A stretch of DNA of 64,000 bases from Clostridium sp. JN-9 (GCF_004103695.1 NZ_CP035280.1:1922001-1986000); one strand, 5' to 3'; counted from the stretch's first letter, positions 36,472-45,350 are shown. The notes: generated by a model from the sequence alone, not told the origin. Numbers and translations are program-made.

Positions 36472-37596
36472 TTACATTCTGGCAATTTCATAAAAAATGT
36501 CCACTCCCTTTTCTATTATATTGTCAGGAAAGTTATATTCTGCAGTATGAAGTTGAGGATGAAGCAACCCATCACCAATACCAAGCATGGCACCTTTTGT
36601 TTTTTTAGTAAAATAGCCAAAGTCCTCAGACCATCTGAAAGGGTGCAATATTTCTTTGCAGCTTAATCCAATATTGCTGCACCCTTTCTTTATTTTTTCA
36701 ACGCATTCACTATTATTTCTAGTCTCAGGAAATTCATCACAAAATGAAATATCATAATTAAATTTATTTTCCTTTGAACAGCTTTCAGTAAATTCTACTA
36801 TCTTATTTTGAAGTATATTTAAATCTTTTTCTTCTTCTGCTCTTATGGTAAACATAACTTCACCATAGCCTGCAGAAGTTCCAAAGTCCTTTTCCCCTAT
36901 ATTTACATTTACAATAGTACAAAGTACCATTGAACTATATATGTCCAGCTTTGTAACATCCTTTAAAAACTTAATTATATCAGCAGCTGCATAGGCTGGA
37001 TTAACTCCAGATTCTGGATATGCCGCATGTGACTGCTTTCCAGTAAGCCTTATCACCACACCCTTGGACGTACATGCAAATACATTGTTTTTGCATACAA
37101 TACTTCCATTTTCAAAACCGGGTACATTATGAAATGCATATATTTCATCAATTTTATTTTTTTCTAAAAAATTGTCATTAACAATTCTTCTTGCTCCTGT
37201 TCCAATTTCCTCTGATGGCTGAAAAAGAATGAATATATTTTTATCTTTAATAGGATTATCTTCTATTTCCAGAGTAAGACCTGCTGCTACTGCACAGTGG
37301 CCATCGTGTCCGCATTTATGCGAAGCTTCAGAATTTAAAGAACTATATGGTATATCCATATCTTCCTTAATAGGAAGAGCATCCATATCTGCTCTAAAAC
37401 ATATATTTTTATATTTGTCACCATTTTTTTTAAAGGCATAAACATATCCATCTTTTATTACTGTGTTAAAAGAAGTGTGCTGCCTTATAAATTTATCAAT
37501 AATTTCTATAGTTTTTTTCTCCTTTCCTGACAGCTCGGCATTTTTATGAAGTTCATGTCTGAGTTCTATACAGGATTTTAATTTTTCTTCATTCAT
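36472..37596 (-). CDS. M20 family amidohydrolase
   Basis: 374 aa zinc peptidase/amidohydrolase of the N-acyl-amino acid or aminobenzoyl-glutamate type. Motifs: RHELHKNAELSGKEKKT, CFRADMDALPI, HKCGHDGHCAVAAGL (metal ligands), FQPSEEIGTGA with the catalytic glutamate, and FRWSEDFGYFTKKTKGAMLGIG near the C-terminus. Substrate cannot be deduced. A second M20 enzyme lies at 60615-61808; the two are only distantly alike. GGGGAG precedes the ATG. Confidence 0.9.
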   Translation of the reverse strand: MNEEKLKSCIELRHELHKNAELSGKEKKTIEIIDKFIRQHTSFNTVIKDGYVYAFKKNGDKYKNICFRADMDALPIKEDMDIPYSSLNSEASHKCGHDGHCAVAAGLTLEIEDNPIKDKNIFILFQPSEEIGTGARRIVNDNFLEKNKIDEIYAFHNVPGFENGSIVCKNNVFACTSKGVVIRLTGKQSHAAYPESGVNPAYAAADIIKFLKDVTKLDIYSSMVLCTIVNVNIGEKDFGTSAGYGEVMFTIRAEEEKDLNILQNKIVEFTESCSKENKFNYDISFCDEFPETRNNSECVEKIKKGCSNIGLSCKEILHPFRWSEDFGYFTKKTKGAMLGIGDGLLHPQLHTAEYNFPDNIIEKGVDIFYEIARM

Positions 37597-37618
37597 TTAG
37601 ATTTCTCCCCTTTAGCTC

Positions 37619-37651
37619 TTTTAAAGGAACTCTCAAGCGAGTTCCTTTAAA
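37619..37651 (-). terminator. Terminator after the broken lipoprotein-like gene
   Basis: TTTAAAGGAACTC and GAGTTCCTTTAAA, perfect 13-base arms with a 6-base loop, 16 bases beyond the stop at 37668 on the minus strand. Confidence 0.75.
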
Positions 37652-37667
37652 TTTTGAATAAAATTAA

Positions 37668-38327
37668 TTATTTGTAAGTGCTTTTAACTGGTTTTTGATC
37701 TGCAGATCGTGGTGATATATTATCATCTACTTTTGTTAATTCCTTACCGTCTTTAGAAATACCAACAATCTCAAAATCAGAACCCTTAAACTTACTCATA
37801 TAAACAAGCCATATTCTTGTGCCTTTTGCATCAATAATTTTTGCCTGCTCTTCAATATTTCTCTTCTTTTCTATAATCTTTACTTGACTTATATCGATGG
37901 GATACATGCTTAATTGTATTGGTTTTGTTTACTTTTCTATAATCTTTACTTGACTTATATCTGGATTACCAATAATACCAAAATATATTGGAAGTGACGT
38001 TTTCTCTATGGCAGGAAAAAAGCAATATGTTATTCCAAATTTTTTTGATACCTTACTTACATCCTCTTGTACACCATCATATAAAACTTTATAACCCCCT
38101 ATACCATTTTTTACAAAGGCAGTTGATAACTCATCATAACCTAATCGATTATAAAATACTATACTCCCTTTATCGGTTTTTTCTTCATGTATTATATTAA
38201 TTTTATTTAGACCTGATGGGTTTATTACTTCTTCTACTGTTCTCGCCCCTGATCTAAATTTAATTAACATAAATATTGATATAATAATAATTATTAATAC
38301 TACTGAAAGACTTACTATCTTTTTCAT
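37668..38327 (-). pseudogene. Membrane-anchored protein of unknown function, split by an internal duplication
   Basis: The first part (ATG 38327, GGAGG upstream) encodes an N-terminal membrane segment (about residues 4-23) and a soluble domain, then stops at 37929. The second part continues the same protein in the same frame. A 30-bp sequence occurs twice (37866-37895 and 37932-37961), 66 bp apart, encoding DISQVKIIEK both times, and the 36 bp between them begins with an in-frame TAA. Deleting one 66-bp unit restores a single frame of about 197 codons. An ATG in the inserted stretch has no ribosome site. I do not recognise the family. It is read as an interrupted gene; sequencing of a sister strain would settle it. 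Confidence 0.65.
37866..37961. repeat. 30-bp direct repeat, 66-bp period
   Basis: Copies at 37866-37895 and 37932-37961 appear identical, separated by 36 bp of different sequence that contains an in-frame stop for the gene on the minus strand. Confidence 0.85.
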
Positions 38328-38419
38328 AAAAACCTCCACCCCGCCGCTACTACGACCTGTTAAGTATATATTAGCATATGCTGGAATACATGTTAATATA
38401 TCTTTCTTACCTTTTATCT

Positions 38420-38440
38420 CTTAGTTCTTAGTTCTTAGTT
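38420..38440 (+). repeat. Tandem 7-bp repeat CTTAGTT x3
   Basis: CTTAGTT occurs three times without interruption at 38420-38440, after an imperfect inverted repeat (TATATTAGCATATG with CATGTTAATATA, about 38367-38400). It resembles the hairpin-plus-heptad elements near 42.5 and 53.9 kb in layout but has a different heptad. Confidence 0.5.
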
Positions 38441-38538
38441 TTTATAAATTATATTTTTATGCTATTTTTTTATTTATATTAGTGGCATAATGAATTATAT
38501 GAGTATTTTTTAAGATCATTAAATAAATGGAGACTGGT

Positions 38539-39309
38539 ATGAATTATATAGTATTTGATTTAGAATTTAACCAAGGCTTAGGCAGATGCAGCCGCATTAA
38601 CAGCATTAAGCCAAGATGCCCATTTGAGATAATTCAAATAGGTGCAGTAAAACTTAGCAGTGAATTGGAATTTGTATCTTCTTTTGACAGATTAATAAAA
38701 CCTGTAATATATACGGATGTTAACCCATATGTAAGGGAAATAACAAATATAACCACTGAACAGCTGCTTGATAAAAAATATTTTAATGAAGTTTATGGTG
38801 AATTTACAGAATTTATCGGGCATGACAGAAATATTTTATGCGTTTGGGGAACTGCTGATATAAAAGAATTACACAGAAATATAGCATATCATGGATTAGA
38901 TGCCTCAGTAATTTCAAGGGAATACATTAATATTCAGATGTATGCATCTAAATTATTTAACTGCAGAAGTGGAATTAATATTGGACTTAAAAGTGCTGTA
39001 GAACTGTTAAATATACCTGCTGCTACAGATTTTCATAATGCTGTTAACGATGCATATTACACTGCAGAGGTGTTTAAAAAAATATACAATGATAAAATTC
39101 AGCCTAAAATATACAATCCTTTTAAATACCTTGAACCAAGCAGAAGGCAGAGAAACTCAGAGTACAAGCAGATTGATACTGAAAACCTTATAAAACAATT
39201 TGAGAAAATGTATAACAGAAAAATGTCACAAGAGGAAAAATCTATTATTAAATTATCCTATTTAATGGGCAAAACAAATCAATTTCAGCTTAATAATAAA
39301 CCTAAATAA
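38539..39309 (+). CDS. 3'-5' exonuclease (DEDDh, DnaQ-like)
   Basis: 256 aa. Exo I motif is VFDLEFNQG (catalytic D and E) at the N-terminus, Exo II lies in the VWGTADIKEL region, and Exo III is FHNAVNDAYYTAEVF with the H and D of the DEDDh type. It is similar to stand-alone exonucleases such as KapD. The basic C-terminal tail (about 200-256) may bind nucleic acid. ATG 38539 is chosen because TGGAGAC is well spaced ahead of it, while the ATG at 38527 overlaps that site. Confidence 0.85.
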   Translation: MNYIVFDLEFNQGLGRCSRINSIKPRCPFEIIQIGAVKLSSELEFVSSFDRLIKPVIYTDVNPYVREITNITTEQLLDKKYFNEVYGEFTEFIGHDRNILCVWGTADIKELHRNIAYHGLDASVISREYINIQMYASKLFNCRSGINIGLKSAVELLNIPAATDFHNAVNDAYYTAEVFKKIYNDKIQPKIYNPFKYLEPSRRQRNSEYKQIDTENLIKQFEKMYNRKMSQEEKSIIKLSYLMGKTNQFQLNNKPK

Positions 39310-39310
39310 A

Positions 39311-39345
39311 AACCGTGCTGTAAATATTTACAACACAGTTTTTTA
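39311..39345 (+). terminator. Terminator of the exonuclease gene
   Basis: Imperfect stem AACCGTGCTGTAAATA with TTTACAACACAGTT, ending in TTTTTT, between convergent genes. Confidence 0.65.
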
Positions 39346-39354
39346 CTATCCTAA

Positions 39355-41250
39355 TTAGTTTTCTTTAAATAATGAACGTATTATATCATAATTTTCATCA
39401 CTGCTTTTTACAAACCCGGTTATATTGGAATTTAATCCTGAAAAGTTATTAAAACTTATGAAAGCCTGCTGCAATTTTTCTGCTAACCCTTTGTTAAATC
39501 TTGGGTTTGCAGCAAGAGCATCCTTAGGAATATCCTCTGTTGTGCTTATAATATTAATTTCATCTGTATTAAATCCCTGTTCTTTTCCGCTTTCTAAAGC
39601 TTCATTATAGGTAGCGCCTGCATCTACAGCACCAGACAAAACAGATTTTATTACATTATAATGGCTTCCTAAAAAGGTCACTTCTTTAAATAATTTATCA
39701 GGATTTAAGCCTTTTGTTTTCAAAATATGTCTGGCATATAAGTATCCTGAAGCACTTTCTACATCAACATATCCAAATGTCTTATTTTTTAAGTCTTCAA
39801 CGCTTTTTATTCCGCTGTCTTTTTTAGTTATTATATATCCTTTATAGGAAATCTTATTATTTATTTTAGGAGTTACCAGAGGTATTACCTTGTCCCTGTC
39901 ATGAGCATTAACATAAGCAAAAGGAGAAAACCAGCCAATATCTATGGTATCATTTTCTATTCCTCTGCTGAGAGCATCATAATCCTTTACTATAACTGCC
40001 TTTGCCTTATATCCAATTGAATCACATATTTTCTCCAATATTGGTACATACATATTCTTTATATTTTCCGGAGTTGTAAATGGATTAATACCAAAAATTA
40101 TTTCGTTTTGTTTTTTCAGCCTTGAAGCTATCATCTGAACATTAGAAGAAGTTTCACTTAGCTTATCACAATAATTAAATAATTCATTATTTTTAGCTTC
40201 CTGCTGCATAATCATTTTTAAGGATTCAGCAGTGATATTATTGGTTTTTTCAACTGCATCAGCTACAGTCTGAACTGCCATACTAATTTGATTTGAAGTT
40301 TCCTTTTGATCTGAAGATATATCCTTTAAACTGGATATTGAATTAAATATATCCTGTAAAATTTCTTTTATATTAGAAACCAGCTTTGAGGATTTATCTG
40401 AAATTTCCTGTACCCCTTTTATTCCTTTAATACATTTATTTGTAGAATTATCTGACTCCTCAACATCGGAAACAATTAATTTTAAAATACCTTGAATCTC
40501 GGTAACAGCTTTTTCTGTTTCTTCTGAAAGCTTTCTTATTTCCTTTGCCACCACAGAAAATCCTTTTCCTGCATCTCCGGCTCTTGCAGCTTCAATAGAT
40601 GCATTTAATGCAAGTAAATTTGTCTGCTTTGAAATTTGATTTATATATGCTACAAATTCATTTATTTTATTGGATGAAACCTTAAGATTATTATTTGATA
40701 CTGATAAATTATTAATGTCATCACCTACACGGAGCAGATATTCACCTATATCATTAATAATTGCCTTGTTGCTGTCCAATATTTTTAAGGATTTCTCAGA
40801 GCTTTCCTCTATATTAATGACACTGTTATTTAGCTTTTCTTCAGTACCTGCAAACTCTGAAACATTACTGTTGATTTCTTCAATGCTTGCACTGTTTTGT
40901 TCTGTATATTGCCCAACTTCCTGCGATACACTGGTAATTTTTTTAAGTACCTCCACACTATCCTTACTTAGCCATAACAACTGCTGTATATCATAGCCTA
41001 TAGTCTGCCAGGCTGAAAAGAGTTCATCATATTCATTTGTTTTTTCAACATCTGATGGTTTTTCATGGCTTATATTTTTCATATTCTTTTGCTTATTTTT
41101 ACTGTTATTAAATATTAATACTAAGTCTAATGCATCAATTAGTATAATAGCTAAAATTAAATAAAGGCTATTTTCTTTAATAAAAAATAATAAACTATTT
41201 ATAATTATGATGGCAATGCAAAGCAATAAATTTTCATTTGTTTTCCACAT
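39355..41250 (-). CDS. Chemoreceptor-like protein with C-terminal PhnD-type binding domain
   Basis: 631 aa. Residues 8-24 and 28-47 are two membrane helices joined by only three or four residues, so nearly the whole protein is cytoplasmic. A methyl-accepting signalling domain follows (about 90-385), with the conserved hairpin tip [19 protein letters not shown] and EIRKLSEET. From about 387 to the end is a periplasmic-binding-protein-like domain of the PhnD/phosphonate type: [43 protein letters not shown] and [13 protein letters not shown]. This order, with the ligand domain after the signalling domain and inside the cell by prediction, is unusual. ATG 41250 follows GGGGGAC. A promoter with a 16-bp palindrome lies upstream. 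Confidence 0.88.
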   Translation of the reverse strand: MWKTNENLLLCIAIIIINSLLFFIKENSLYLILAIILIDALDLVLIFNNSKNKQKNMKNISHEKPSDVEKTNEYDELFSAWQTIGYDIQQLLWLSKDSVEVLKKITSVSQEVGQYTEQNSASIEEINSNVSEFAGTEEKLNNSVINIEESSEKSLKILDSNKAIINDIGEYLLRVGDDINNLSVSNNNLKVSSNKINEFVAYINQISKQTNLLALNASIEAARAGDAGKGFSVVAKEIRKLSEETEKAVTEIQGILKLIVSDVEESDNSTNKCIKGIKGVQEISDKSSKLVSNIKEILQDIFNSISSLKDISSDQKETSNQISMAVQTVADAVEKTNNITAESLKMIMQQEAKNNELFNYCDKLSETSSNVQMIASRLKKQNEIIFGINPFTTPENIKNMYVPILEKICDSIGYKAKAVIVKDYDALSRGIENDTIDIGWFSPFAYVNAHDRDKVIPLVTPKINNKISYKGYIITKKDSGIKSVEDLKNKTFGYVDVESASGYLYARHILKTKGLNPDKLFKEVTFLGSHYNVIKSVLSGAVDAGATYNEALESGKEQGFNTDEINIISTTEDIPKDALAANPRFNKGLAEKLQQAFISFNNFSGLNSNITGFVKSSDENYDIIRSLFKEN

Positions 41251-41294
41251 TTTTAGTCCCCCAGACATTAATTTAAATTATGCTTATTATGTTT

Positions 41295-41323
41295 ATTTTA
41301 CTACTACTTGTATACGTATACAA
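41295..41323 (-). promoter_or_regulatory. Chemoreceptor promoter with 16-bp palindrome
   Basis: Minus strand: TTGTAT (41323-41318), 17-bp spacer, TAAAAT (41300-41295). The perfect palindrome TTGTATACGTATACAA (41308-41323) covers the -35 box and half the spacer, a classic repressor position. No regulator gene is adjacent. Confidence 0.6.
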
Positions 41324-41523
41324 AACTTAGTTGATAAAATTACAAATAACTTCACCTTTCCCTATTAAATTACATATATAGTACTGCTGATATCTTCATT
41401 TTTCGCAAAATATCGAAATATTTCTATATTTACTTATTTATAAATATAATCTATTATAATAATTATGATTTAATTTTATTTAGGAAATAATAAATTATAA
41501 GTGTTTTAAGCAAGGAGGCTTTT

Positions 41524-42279
41524 ATGAGAATTTTGATTACAAACGACGATGGTATATATGCTCCTGGCATAAATAGTTTAGCAAAGGAAATATCTAAAAA
41601 GCATGAAGTCATTATGGTAGCTCCTCTTGAACAAAGAAGCGCTTTCAGCCATTCCATAACCATAAGAAAACCTATTCTGGTTAAGGAAGTAAAGCTTCCT
41701 GAGCTCAGTATTAAATCCTATGGCATTAATGGTACACCAGCAGACTGCGTAAGAGTAGCTTTAGATAAATTAATACCAGACAATGTGGATTTGGTTTTGT
41801 CTGGCATCAATTTCGGACTTAATATAGGCACAGATGTTTTATATTCCGGAACAGTATCTGCCGCCATTGAAGCTTCATTGTATAATATTCCTTCTATAGC
41901 AGTATCACAGCAGATAGTGAACACCGAAGAAGTAAATTTTAACGCTGCTGCAAAATATGCATGTCACATTTTAGAGAAAGCAAAAGATTATTTAAATGAC
42001 AATATAGTATTAAATATAAATGTACCTGCTTTACCTGAAACTGATGTTAAGGGCATTAAAGTATGTAAAATTGGAGATAAGGTATTCAATAATACATTTT
42101 CTGAAACTATTGATGAAAATGGTGAAATGTCACTTTTATTAAACGGCACTATTAATGAAGAAAAAAATTTAGATTCAGACAGATTTTATTTAAAACAGGG
42201 TTATGTTACAGTAACACCACTTCATTATGATTTTACTAACTACAATGTTATAAAAGAAGTTGAGAACTGGATTTATTAG
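41524..42279 (+). CDS. surE: 5'/3'-nucleotidase SurE
   Basis: 251 aa, metal-dependent phosphatase of nucleoside monophosphates, cytoplasmic, linked to stationary-phase survival. Motifs: LITNDDGIYAPGI (D and D metal ligands), APLEQRSAFSHSIT, GINGTPADCVRVA and SGINFGLNIGTDVLYSGTVSAA (N ligand). Length typical. AAGGAGG before the ATG. The gene ends eight bases before an IS-type terminal hairpin, which may serve as its terminator. Confidence 0.96.
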   Translation: MRILITNDDGIYAPGINSLAKEISKKHEVIMVAPLEQRSAFSHSITIRKPILVKEVKLPELSIKSYGINGTPADCVRVALDKLIPDNVDLVLSGINFGLNIGTDVLYSGTVSAAIEASLYNIPSIAVSQQIVNTEEVNFNAAAKYACHILEKAKDYLNDNIVLNINVPALPETDVKGIKVCKIGDKVFNNTFSETIDENGEMSLLLNGTINEEKNLDSDRFYLKQGYVTVTPLHYDFTNYNVIKEVENWIY

Positions 42280-42286
42280 CAAAAAC

Positions 42287-42352
42287 GGGGCTGTCGCATT
42301 TATGAATTTATATACAATATATTATAGTATTTATTCTTAATGCGGCAGCCCA
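42287..42352 (+). repeat. Solo IS-end hairpin / MITE-like element (66 bp)
   Basis: GGGGCTGTCGCATT (42287-42300) and TTAATGCGGCAGCCC (42338-42352) form an inverted repeat. Both arms match the ends of the IS1182 copies (right end reads GGGGCTGTCGCATT in reverse complement). It looks like two IS ends brought together, or a miniature element, eight bases after the surE stop. Confidence 0.65.
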
Positions 42353-42457
42353 TTAAACTTTATGTTTTTGGGACTGTTACGATGATTAGATATTTACTTT
42401 CTATAGACACATATGGCTCTTTTAAATAATAATGTTGATGTGAATAGGACTTCATCA

Positions 42458-42515
42458 AAAGAACAAAGATTAAAGAACAAAGATTAAATAAGGTAGTTTT
42501 TCTTTGCAGAAAAAC
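42458..42515 (+). repeat. Heptad-hairpin repeat, array then stem-loop
   Basis: Five uninterrupted 7-mers: AAAGAAC, AAAGATT, AAAGAAC, AAAGATT, AAATAAG (42458-42492), then a stem-loop with arms GTTTTTC (42496-42502) and GAAAAAC (42509-42515). Same layout as the left side of the group II intron at 53921-53979. Confidence 0.7.
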
Positions 42516-42646
42516 CAAAAACTCAATTGATTAAGTGGATTATAGGTTTTAATAACTAAAAATGGTTTCAATTATAGTTTTATTAGATGATAAAAAAAGA
42601 TTTGCAAAAATCCTATGCCGGCAGGCAGCCAATTAAAATAAAGAAC

Positions 42647-42743
42647 GTAAATGGATTGCCTAAAACATTGAAGGTTTCTTTTCCAGAAGCAACTATTCAA
42701 AACTGCATTGTACATCAAATTAGAAATTCTTTTTTAGTATTAC
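42647..42743 (+). pseudogene. IS256-type transposase fragment
   Basis: Reading VNGLPKTLKVSFPEATIQNC then IVHQIRNSF, this matches the conserved segment around the second acidic residue of IS256/Mutator transposases (GFPEAI...FP...QRCIVHQIRN). Only about 32 codons remain, without start or stop of the gene. Confidence 0.65.
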
Positions 42744-42763
42744 CCATAACCATTATAAATTAG

Positions 42764-42827
42764 TAGATTTTCTGCCAAAGCAGAAAATCTACATTATTTG
42801 TTATTTGTTATTTGTTCTTTAATCTTT
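42764..42827 (+). repeat. Heptad-hairpin repeat, stem-loop then array
   Basis: Perfect 12-bp stem (TAGATTTTCTGC, loop CAAA, GCAGAAAATCTA; 42764-42791), then ATTATTT, GTTATTT, GTTATTT, GTTCTTT, AATCTTT (42793-42827). It is inverted relative to the array at 42458 and its hairpin is nearly the same as the one beside the group II intron at 59627-59650. Confidence 0.7.
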
Positions 42828-42835
42828 TGTTTTGC

Positions 42836-43232
42836 GGCAGCCATGGAAATTGGTGTTTCTTATGTAACACTATTTTACTGGAGGCACAAGCTGTTCCTTG
42901 CTTTAAAAATGGTTAAACAAAATAAAATGCAGGGAAAGTTTGAACTTTATAATTTCTTCTTAAAATTTTCCCGAAAGGGACAGAAAAGCATTGAACATGA
43001 TCAAAGCGTAAGTTACATTAATATCAGCAATAATAAAGTCTGCTTTATTACGGCACTGGATTCACACAAAAATATTTATTCCAGGGCAGTGGGCACAGGA
43101 CGTATGAATGCAATGGATATGGAAAATTATATTGGAAAAATATTAAATAAAAATAAACAGGCAATCTCAAGACCGAAAAGCTTTTTTGCCATGTTCTTTA
43201 AAAGAAAATTAATATTGAAAATACATATATAA
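42836..43232 (+). pseudogene. IS1595-type transposase remnant
   Basis: The open frame has no ribosome site and begins inside a repeat. From 42836 it encodes AAAMEIGVSYVTLFYWRHKL, matching the helix-turn-helix part of IS1595/ISXO2-like transposases, then KGQKSIEHDQSVSYINISNN and VCFITALDSHKNIYSRAVGTGRM, matching the catalytic region. The N-terminal zinc region and the C-terminal catalytic part are missing and internal pieces are deleted. Not functional. Confidence 0.7.
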
Positions 43233-43325
43233 ATATGAGAAATGCTGAAATATGTTTTGATTGACATTTCACTAACTAGAATTTGTTACTTTATCAACAC
43301 TATTGAATAAAAGAGCCATATACCT

Positions 43326-43371
43326 AAAGAAGAAAAGATTAAAGAACATGGCTTATCTTAAATTAAGCCAT
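43326..43371 (+). repeat. Heptad-hairpin repeat, short copy
   Basis: AAAGAAG (A) AAAGATT AAAGAAC (43326-43347) followed directly by a stem-loop with perfect 8-bp arms ATGGCTTA (43348-43355) and TAAGCCAT (43364-43371). Confidence 0.6.
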
Positions 43372-43423
43372 AATTAGCATCATAAATCTTTAGTTTCAGT
43401 CTTCAATAAAAAAAGGAAATCAC

Positions 43424-43454
43424 ATTAGCAGTTTTAACTGCTAATGCGACAGCC
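43424..43454 (+). repeat. Solo IS right-end with hairpin
   Basis: ATTAGCAGTT-TT-AACTGCTAAT (43424-43445) is a perfect 10-bp stem, and it runs into GCTAATGCGACAGCC (43440-43454), the same 15 bases as the right end of the IS1182 copies. It marks the right border of the scar, 14 bases from the gldA stop, and can act as its terminator. Confidence 0.6.
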
Positions 43455-43467
43455 ACTTTTATTATTT

Positions 43468-44559
43468 TTATTTATAAAGTTTTCCTAAAGCATCTGCAGC
43501 AAGTATTGCAGCATAAACATCATCAGCTGTTACCTTAAATGGCATATTGTGAATAGTTTCTCCCTCTGCGCAGGTTGCTTCAGCTACTTTTCTTATTTCA
43601 TCTTCTTTAACTTCCTTTATTCCCATATCCTCCAGTGTAACAGGAAGACCTAAATCAATACATAAACCAAGTACTTCTTCCAGTTCTTCTAAAGGACTAT
43701 TTTCTAAAATCAGCTGAACAATTGTACCAAATGCAACTTTTTCGCCATGATATAAATGATGGCACTGCTGAAGTACTGTAAAACCATTATGTATTGCATG
43801 AGCACCAGCAAGTCCGCCGCTCTCAAAACCAATGCCGCTTAAATAAGTATTTGCTTCAACTATATTTTCTACTGCTTCTGTACAAACCTTATTTTCAACA
43901 GCAAGTTTTGCCTTTAATCCATCCTGAAGTAATGTCTCATAGCATAGCTTTGCCAGGCTTAATGCTGCTTTTGTAATTTTTCCTCCAGTCATATTAGCTG
44001 CTCCAGATCTGGAACATGCTCTTGCTTCAAAATATGTAGCCAATGCATCTCCAATACCGGAAACAATAAGTCTTGCTGGTGCCTTAGAAACGATTGCAGT
44101 ATCGACTAAAACTAATTCCGGATTTTTAGGAAGGACAAGATATTCACTGAATACTCCTTCTTCTGTATAAATTACTGAAAGTGCACTGCATGGAGCATCT
44201 GTAGAAGCTATTGTAGGCACTATTACAACAGGAAGATTTGAATAATGTGCTACAGCCTTTGCAGTATCAAATATTTTTCCTCCACCAATTCCAACTACTA
44301 CATCGCTGCTGTTCTTTTCAACCAGTTTCTTTAATCTGTCTATTTCGCTCTTGCAGCATTCTCCATTGAAGCCTTCAAACACAACTTTGACATTGCTGCC
44401 TTTAAAACTTTGATCTATAACTGGCTTAGTTCTTTTTATGCCGTTGGGACTTGCAATTATAAAAAATGATTTGCCTAGATTTTTAGTATGCTCTTTAAAG
44501 TTTTTTAATTCCCCACTGCCCTGTACATATCTGCTTGGTGATATTATTATCCTTGCCAT
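43468..44559 (-). CDS. gldA: Glycerol dehydrogenase (iron-containing ADH family)
   Basis: 363 aa. Oxidises glycerol to dihydroxyacetone with NAD+, or the reverse. NAD motif GIGGGKIFDTAKA, then IASTDAPCSALSVIY typical of glycerol dehydrogenases, and metal ligands in SGIGDALATYFEA, GLAGAHAIHNGF and HGEKVAFG. Length standard. ATG 44559 has AAGGGAG upstream; an open frame of 40 codons before it lacks a ribosome site. A monocistronic gene bordered by the IS scar downstream. Confidence 0.93.
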   Translation of the reverse strand: MARIIISPSRYVQGSGELKNFKEHTKNLGKSFFIIASPNGIKRTKPVIDQSFKGSNVKVVFEGFNGECCKSEIDRLKKLVEKNSSDVVVGIGGGKIFDTAKAVAHYSNLPVVIVPTIASTDAPCSALSVIYTEEGVFSEYLVLPKNPELVLVDTAIVSKAPARLIVSGIGDALATYFEARACSRSGAANMTGGKITKAALSLAKLCYETLLQDGLKAKLAVENKVCTEAVENIVEANTYLSGIGFESGGLAGAHAIHNGFTVLQQCHHLYHGEKVAFGTIVQLILENSPLEELEEVLGLCIDLGLPVTLEDMGIKEVKEDEIRKVAEATCAEGETIHNMPFKVTADDVYAAILAADALGKLYK

Positions 44560-44767
44560 TAAAAACACTCCCTTAGATTTATTTTTACAATTATATTTTA
44601 AGTTTATAAAACATATATTGCAAAGGCTCTGATAACTAATATTCCCACTCTGTGAATAAATATAATTTAATTCCTTCATCTATCTAATTATAGCTATCAC
44701 TTGCAAATTAAATTTTTAACAATCTTTTTTAATGATAAAATCTAAAGAGTGCCTTTTACTTTTATTA

Positions 44768-45325
44768 TTATTTATCATACTTTTGCTCTAATTGTTTAAG
44801 CATGGATAAATATTTATTTTGTATGCCATTATGTTCATCGTTTTTTTCAAATGCATCGCAGTCCTGTTCCAGCTTTTGAAGAGTTGATTTTGATAAATTA
44901 TTTTCTGCAAATTTATATACCACATTATCTTCTTTTTCTATATGCCTTGTCAGCAGATCAGCATAACCTATGGCATTTGCTATTACATCAACTCTGGCAT
45001 CCATATTGCCATTTTCAACTTCATTAACTGCAGTTTCCAAATTTTTAATGAACAATCTTCCTAAATCATGTTCTACCAGCATACCATGAGTCACAAGCTT
45101 ATCTGCAGGCCCCTTTAATTCCTCTACCATTTTAACAAAAAGAAATTTTTCTTCTTTGCCATGATGGTGCTTATCAGCATAATTCCTTATGAAATCGATA
45201 ATTTTGTGAAAGTCACTATAATCAACATTATTATCATTTAATACCTTTAAACAGTATTTTCTTATAACCCGCAGCATTCTTGAAATGTTTTTATGTTCAG
45301 AAACCATGACTTCAATAAAATTCAT
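44768..45325 (-). CDS. Hemerythrin domain protein
   Basis: 185 aa, all-alpha di-iron domain. Likely iron ligands: SEHKNISRML (helix 1), KHHHGKEEKFLF (helix 2), THGMLVEHDLG (helix 3), TRHIEKEDNVVY (helix 4). Such proteins bind oxygen or NO, or hold iron, in the cytoplasm. It follows sufU by 25 bases with AAAGGAG before the ATG, so it is the last gene of the suf operon. That suggests a link with Fe-S repair or iron supply, an inference from position. Confidence 0.9.
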   Translation of the reverse strand: MNFIEVMVSEHKNISRMLRVIRKYCLKVLNDNNVDYSDFHKIIDFIRNYADKHHHGKEEKFLFVKMVEELKGPADKLVTHGMLVEHDLGRLFIKNLETAVNEVENGNMDARVDVIANAIGYADLLTRHIEKEDNVVYKFAENNLSKSTLQKLEQDCDAFEKNDEHNGIQNKYLSMLKQLEQKYDK

Positions 45326-45350
45326 ATTTTACAACTCCTTTATCTGAATT

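Larger units (their letters stand above)
42415..43317. mobile_element. Degenerate composite of IS remnants with 25-bp inverted ends
   Basis: GGCTCTTTTA at 42415-42424 and TAAAAGAGCC at 43308-43317 are exact inverses. The similarity continues inwards (TAATAATGTTGAT versus CAATAGTGTTGAT) over about 25 bp. GGCTCTTT ends are typical of the ISL3 family, but no ISL3 transposase remains. Inside lie two heptad/hairpin repeats, a fragment of an IS256-type transposase and a fragment of an IS1595-type transposase. The whole is a graveyard between convergent genes. Confidence 0.5.

Noticed and set aside
41463-41663. Minus-strand frame overlapping the surE start
   Set aside because: It is antisense to conserved surE motifs and has no ribosome site.
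42798-43232. Open frame of 144 codons as an intact gene
   Set aside because: It starts in a heptad repeat without a ribosome site and carries only pieces of an IS1595-type transposase.
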